Shown here: piece by piece, positions 6,420 to 9,495 of the stretch | Layout of the letters: every line of letters begins with the position of its first letter | Position numbering within the stretch: position 1 is the first letter of the stretch | Assembly (NCBI GenBank): GCA_964512325.1 | Contig: CAZEGN010000027.1 | Coordinates: 1-9,495 of the forward strand | Source of the DNA: JACQZO01 sp964512325 | GTDB taxonomy: Bacteria; Patescibacteriota; Gracilibacteria; RBG-16-42-10 | Length of the DNA: 9,495 nucleotides | Direction: 5' to 3' | The notes under the pieces: generated by a model | Databases searched by the model: none | The model's input: only the letters and a program-made list of their open reading frames with translations | Told to the model about the DNA's origin: nothing | Position numbers and translations under genes: made by a program

Positions 6420-6908
6420 ATGCAAAATTTCCTATCTGTCCCCTCAACTCCTCGAGTTCAGCAATCTAATCTTATTCGTCTTGCTTTTGCAGCAGCACTG
6501 ATGAGTGCCTGTGCCGATCCTTTTCTGCAAGCACGAGTAGGCAATACGCCTGTTGGTGATATGAGTCTTACTCTCAGCCATAATGAAGGTGGATTACAGG
6601 TAACAGGTACCAGTACGGTCACCACCAGAGTAGATGGCGGTCTAAGTACTAGTGTGCCAGTAGATCTAACAACTGAGCAAATTTGCAATAGTGTTGACCG
6701 CATCACCTGCAATCGGGCTGAAGATGGTCACATTACTCGCATTTGTTTTGCACCAATTCCTAGTGATCAGATTATGTTTTTTGATAATCACGGAAGAGAA
6801 TTTGGTACCAATTATCAAATCTGTCAGCCAGCACGTCGCCCTCCAAGCTGGATTTTTTGTACTCCACAAACTCGCCACAGTGGCCAGTTTATTTGCGCGC
6901 AAGAATAA
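6420..6908 (+). CDS. predicted small lipoprotein, 162 aa, with six additional cysteines
   Basis: I do not recognise the family. Starting at ATG 6420, the product has a basic N-region (R12, R20), a hydrophobic stretch (21-28) and a lipobox-like LMSAC with C31 as lipid-attachment site; Met at -3 is less common than Leu, so this is likely but not certain. The reading frame is open back to 6237, but that extension would bury the signal peptide and overlap the divergent gene. The mature part has a Gly/Thr/Ser-rich segment (41-80) that looks like beta strands, then six cysteines (89, 97, 109, 135, 147, 159) spread over the C-terminal half, as expected for disulfides in an exported protein. Its 3' end overlaps the convergent pepP gene by 20 bp. 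Confidence 0.7.
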   Translation: MQNFLSVPSTPRVQQSNLIRLAFAAALMSACADPFLQARVGNTPVGDMSLTLSHNEGGLQVTGTSTVTTRVDGGLSTSVPVDLTTEQICNSVDRITCNRAEDGHITRICFAPIPSDQIMFFDNHGREFGTNYQICQPARRPPSWIFCTPQTRHSGQFICAQE

Positions 6909-8205
6909 GCTGCTCTAAAGCAGAGCAGTCTTTTTCCAAACCAGCTGTCAGGTTAAGTATACCCGTAGCGGTTTTGACAATATCATCTTCAATTCTAATG
7001 CCAATTCCGCGAAACTCCGCTGGCACAGATACATCATCAGCTGGAATATACAGTCCCGGCTCAACTGTCATCACCATGCCCGGCACAAGGGCAATATCTT
7101 CCCTTTGACCTTCAGCATTGGTAACAATCCCAACATCATGCACATCCAAGCCTAGAAAGTGTCCAGTGCCATGCATGTAATAGGGGAGATACAAGCGCTT
7201 ACTCACAATTTCCTCCCGTGTTCCTTTAAGAATACCAGTTTGTACCAGACCTTCAACCAAACTTGCCACAGCAACATTGTGAAATGAACGCATAGTGGAA
7301 CCAGCGCTTTCAATTTCAGCGATAGCTTTTTGTTGTGCCATTACTACAATTTCATAGAGCAATTTCTGTGCAGAAGAAAACATGCCGGAAAGAGGATAGA
7401 CACGGGTAACATCAGCGGCGTAGCCATTTACTTCACAGCCCGCATCAATCAACATTAAGTCATCTCCTCGCAGTGCACTTCGCTGTGCAGTGTAATGCAA
7501 GACACAGGCATTGTTGCCACCGGCCACTATGGCCGGATAGGACCAGGCCAGTCCCTGTCGATCGAACTCATGATAGATTTCTGCCGCCACTTGATACTCA
7601 TATAAAGACTTGCCAGAGCGCAAAGCCTGAACCGCAAATTGAAAAGCACGCTTATGAGCAGCAATTGCATAATCATTTGCTTGCTGTAATTGTTCAATTT
7701 CCCATGCATCTTTTATAACCCGCAATGGTCGAACCAAGGAGTACGTGGGCTGAATAGTGCCATGACCTAGAGAGGCACAAATGCTCTTTCTTAGTTCTTT
7801 AAAAGAATACCCATCCTTATCGAAGTAAAACAAATGAAGGTCTTTGCTTAAGCCATTCAAATCCTGTTCCAAATCAGGCCACAAACGAACGTCTTCCACA
7901 CCACTAATAGCCCTTCCGCCCTCAACTCCAGCCAATACTCCGGTCCATACTTCCTTTTCTTTCATCTTAGGCTGTACATAGAGAATTTCCTCATATTTCC
8001 CCTCAGCATCTTTACGTATCAGCAACGCGGCATTAGGTTCCTCAAAACCGGTGAAATATAAAAAGCTGCTGTCCTGACGAAAAGGATACTCTACATCAGC
8101 ATTGCGCAACAGTTGCTCACCAGCAAGCAAAACAAGCAATGAATTTGTTTCCATGTTAGCGACAACGCTCTTCCGTCTCTGACGAAGCAAATGGTGCGGT
8201 ATCAT
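6889..8205 (-). CDS. pepP: Xaa-Pro aminopeptidase (aminopeptidase P, M24B)
   Basis: The enzyme removes the N-terminal residue from peptides whose second residue is proline, a cytoplasmic step in peptide turnover. From the ATG at 8205 the protein has 438 residues, close to E. coli PepP (441). It shows the AMP_N domain with the YPFRQDSSFLYFTGF motif (40-54), then the pitta-bread M24 domain. All five metal ligands are visible, numbered from this ATG: D254 (in LIDAG), D265 (in AADVTR), H349 (in MHGTGHFLG), E382 (in TVEPGLY) and E406 (in RIEDD), plus the active-site histidines H237 (VLHYT) and H356 (DVHD). A TTG at 8229 would add eight residues; ATG is preferred because the extension is absent from the family. 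The gene follows the 327-residue protein by 59 bp in the same direction, with no terminator between, so the two probably share a transcript. Confidence 0.95.
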   Translation of the reverse strand: MIPHHLLRQRRKSVVANMETNSLLVLLAGEQLLRNADVEYPFRQDSSFLYFTGFEEPNAALLIRKDAEGKYEEILYVQPKMKEKEVWTGVLAGVEGGRAISGVEDVRLWPDLEQDLNGLSKDLHLFYFDKDGYSFKELRKSICASLGHGTIQPTYSLVRPLRVIKDAWEIEQLQQANDYAIAAHKRAFQFAVQALRSGKSLYEYQVAAEIYHEFDRQGLAWSYPAIVAGGNNACVLHYTAQRSALRGDDLMLIDAGCEVNGYAADVTRVYPLSGMFSSAQKLLYEIVVMAQQKAIAEIESAGSTMRSFHNVAVASLVEGLVQTGILKGTREEIVSKRLYLPYYMHGTGHFLGLDVHDVGIVTNAEGQREDIALVPGMVMTVEPGLYIPADDVSVPAEFRGIGIRIEDDIVKTATGILNLTAGLEKDCSALEQLILARK

Positions 8206-8264
8206 TACAAACAGTTTTATATTTACCAACCAAATAATAGCATGCCCCAGATATAAGTATGTAG

Positions 8265-9248
8265 TTATATCTCCTTATCACCCGTCATAATTATGCTATT
8301 GATTCTACTTCGTACTTGCTGATTAATCATTACAACTCCTTCTAAAGCTTTTAACAAATTGCCTAAATCTTCGTTAGCATCCAACCAACGAGATTCAGCT
8401 AAAAGAGGATTATTGGAGTGGTCCAACTTCACCTTTAACGCAATACCATGAGCATCTTTACACTTTGCCTGGGTAAAGTCCTCCACATCACTGTGAGCGC
8501 AATACCAAGCCTGCAGTGCCGTTTTATCTCTAAAGCAAGGTGGGTATATCACATGTGTATGGTCGTATCCTCGTTTGGCAAACTGGTGACCTTTTACTGC
8601 AGGCAGCAGAGCCTCTAAGCATTGTTGTCTAGTTCTACCAGCAAAGTTTGTGGCACCTTGCACATTATACCTATCCATTAAGTTGCTTACATTAGCATGG
8701 GTATATTGATTATATAAAGCAACCGCTAACATCCATCTTTGCTCTACACTGAGACCAGCAAAAAGAACCGAGTCATTAAGTTGGCAACTAGCAATGGACG
8801 TATTATGTAATTGCTCAGCACCCACTGGTGTCTTACTCCAAGCTTCAACCAATTGATAGGCACGTGAACTCGGATCAGTACTAGCCGGTATCAGTGCAGC
8901 TTTCCTGCTCAGCACAGGACTAAAAATAATTCTTGCCCCTCTACGAACAAGCCCCTTTTTCCCTGCTTGTCGCAGCAAGATATTTAACTCGCTTCTTATG
9001 TAAGAGATATGATCCAAAGCTTGTCGAATTGTAGTCACTACCGGAGTTTTAATTTCTACCATATGTGCTAACTGTTCAGCACTCAACAAATTTGCTGCTT
9101 GTGGCTTCCAAGCCAACCATTGCTGCAGCAACCACTCAATCAATGGTTGGCTTTTTGCAGTTAATGAAACCGGCAAGCCCTCTTCAGTCACAACAAAACC
9201 TTCCATTTCCAATCCATATCCCACCTCTAATGTTTTATGTGTACGCAT
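8265..9248 (-). CDS. winged-helix protein with OmpR/PhoB-like N-terminal domain, 327 aa, function unknown
   Basis: Residues about 7-111 follow the layout of an OmpR/PhoB-type effector domain: N-terminal strands, an LTAKSQPLIEWLL segment (29-41) at the 'LT..E..LL' position, a helix with LSAEQLAHMV (55-64), a recognition-helix region containing HISYIRSEL (80-88) in place of the usual 'HI..LR..L', and a wing ending GLVRRGARIIFSP. There is no receiver domain in front. The remaining about 215 residues match nothing that I know; they hold a helical segment (168-190) and five of the protein's six cysteines (155, 210, 238, 250, 263, with no CxxC). A DNA-binding transcription factor with an unknown sensor part is the likely reading. 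It lies downstream of a candidate Phe-leader attenuator and upstream of pepP. The ATG at 9248 lacks a Shine-Dalgarno. The wHTH call is by pattern recognition only. Confidence 0.75.
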   Translation of the reverse strand: MRTHKTLEVGYGLEMEGFVVTEEGLPVSLTAKSQPLIEWLLQQWLAWKPQAANLLSAEQLAHMVEIKTPVVTTIRQALDHISYIRSELNILLRQAGKKGLVRRGARIIFSPVLSRKAALIPASTDPSSRAYQLVEAWSKTPVGAEQLHNTSIASCQLNDSVLFAGLSVEQRWMLAVALYNQYTHANVSNLMDRYNVQGATNFAGRTRQQCLEALLPAVKGHQFAKRGYDHTHVIYPPCFRDKTALQAWYCAHSDVEDFTQAKCKDAHGIALKVKLDHSNNPLLAESRWLDANEDLGNLLKALEGVVMINQQVRSRINSIIMTGDKEI

Positions 9249-9265
9249 ATAAAAAAGTTAATAAC

Positions 9266-9300
9266 AAAAAAAGCCTCTGCTCCACGATGCAAAGGCTTTT
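9266..9300 (-). terminator. intrinsic terminator / attenuator before the winged-helix gene
   Basis: On the minus strand AAAAGCCTTTGC (9300-9289) pairs with GCAGAGGCTTTT (9280-9269) with one mismatch, around the 8-base loop ATCGTGGA, and runs into seven T (9272-9266). This is the strongest intrinsic terminator in the window. It lies 17 bp before the ATG of the 327-residue gene and 23 bp after a short Phe-rich ORF, so it stands between a promoter and the gene it would serve. That placement suggests conditional termination. Confidence 0.75.
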
Positions 9301-9323
9301 AAGCTTATATTTTTTAAGCACTA

Positions 9324-9398
9324 TCAGCCCTTCACCGTATCCGGCTTTCTAAAGAAGAAAAAGAAAGTGGCAAATGAAAGGTAATAAGTGCTTTTCAT
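9324..9398 (-). CDS. candidate Phe/Tyr leader peptide, 24 aa
   Basis: A 24-codon ORF starts with ATG at 9398 and ends with TGA at 9324-9326, immediately followed by an in-frame TAG. The peptide begins MKSTYYLSFAT, then five consecutive Phe codons (TTC TTT TTC TTC TTT), then RKPDTVKG. In all it has six Phe and two Tyr in 24 residues, like the pheL and pheM leader peptides of enterobacteria. It lies between a good promoter and an intrinsic terminator. AAGGGCT at its last codons (9332-9326) can pair with AGCCTTT (9297-9291, one G-U pair), the 5' arm of the terminator, giving an antiterminator that a ribosome at the stop codon would block. AAGCACT (9393-9387) can pair with AGTGCTT (9322-9316). 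No Shine-Dalgarno is present. A chance pyrimidine tract remains possible. Confidence 0.6.
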   Translation of the reverse strand: MKSTYYLSFATFFFFFRKPDTVKG

Positions 9399-9406
9399 AC
9401 GAAACC

Positions 9407-9436
9407 ATTATAGTGCAAACTTACAGCTAAACTCAA
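9407..9436 (-). promoter_or_regulatory. sigma70-type promoter driving the leader and winged-helix gene
   Basis: On the minus strand a -35-like TTGAGT (9436-9431) and a perfect -10 TATAAT (9412-9407) are separated by 18 bp. The expected start is at about 9400, within one to three bases of the ATG of the leader ORF (9398), so the leader would be translated from a leaderless message. It is the best promoter in the window. The remaining bases up to 9495 show nothing that I can assign. Confidence 0.65.
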
Positions 9437-9495
9437 GTCCAGGAGAATTCAAGGATTAAACGCGCCACCCAGTAAAACTTGGTGAGGAGTGAGGT

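Noticed and set aside
8206..8229. TTG start adding eight residues to pepP
   Set aside because: The family begins close to the ATG at 8205 and no Shine-Dalgarno supports the TTG.
9449..9493. Possible end of a minus-strand coding region (...VLLGGAFNP then TGA) at the right edge
   Set aside because: Only 14 codons are visible, too few to separate from chance, although a gene end just before the promoter at 9436 would be a natural arrangement.
1..9495. CRISPR array, tRNA, rRNA, transposase or phage genes
   Set aside because: I saw no regularly spaced repeats with unique spacers, no cloverleaf or T-arm sequence, and no transposase, integrase or structural phage protein on either strand.
1..9495. 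UGA recoding as in some CPR lineages
   Set aside because: TGA ends the nucleotidyltransferase-like gene right after its conserved C-terminal motif, with a terminator following, and no gene needs read-through of TGA.

Overview
The window looks like a chromosomal piece of a streamlined bacterium, AT-rich to moderate in GC. It is probably a member of the Patescibacteria/CPR (Peregrinibacteria-like). The main reason is the cysteine-rich protein family that fills the left half, which I associate from memory with CPR genomes; no marker gene confirms this. Genes use the standard code, with TAA, TAG and TGA all as stops. None of the main genes has a recognisable Shine-Dalgarno sequence, and several predicted promoters lie so close to the start codon that the messages would be nearly leaderless.

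Layout. Positions 1-417 hold a GC-rich, hairpin-rich stretch with a possible 45-residue minus-strand ORF that has a perfect Shine-Dalgarno, followed by the promoter of the next operon. Positions 418-5420 hold three tandem plus-strand paralogues (545, 546 and 547 residues, gaps of 33 and 47 bp) of a cysteine-rich protein of unknown function. Positions 5421-5754 are intergenic and carry heptanucleotide repeats, a hairpin, a 121-bp inverted-repeat element of the 'TCATCCTGAGC...GAAGGATC' type, and a minus-strand terminator. Next come a minus-strand nucleotidyltransferase-like protein (NTP_transf_6 type) and, divergently, a plus-strand small lipoprotein with six further cysteines. The lipoprotein gene ends convergently, overlapping by 20 bp, with a minus-strand Xaa-Pro aminopeptidase (pepP). 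Upstream of pepP, in the same direction, is a 327-residue protein with an OmpR/PhoB-like winged-helix N-terminus.

The right edge holds what looks like a complete amino-acid attenuator on the minus strand. It consists of a sigma70-type promoter, a 24-codon ORF with five consecutive Phe codons and two Tyr codons, a possible antiterminator pairing, and an intrinsic terminator 17 bp before the winged-helix gene. If real, it would couple expression of the winged-helix protein, and probably the aminopeptidase, to Phe-tRNA charging.

The two observations most worth following are the strict three-residue register of cysteines in the tandem proteins and this Phe-leader attenuator upstream of a non-biosynthetic operon.
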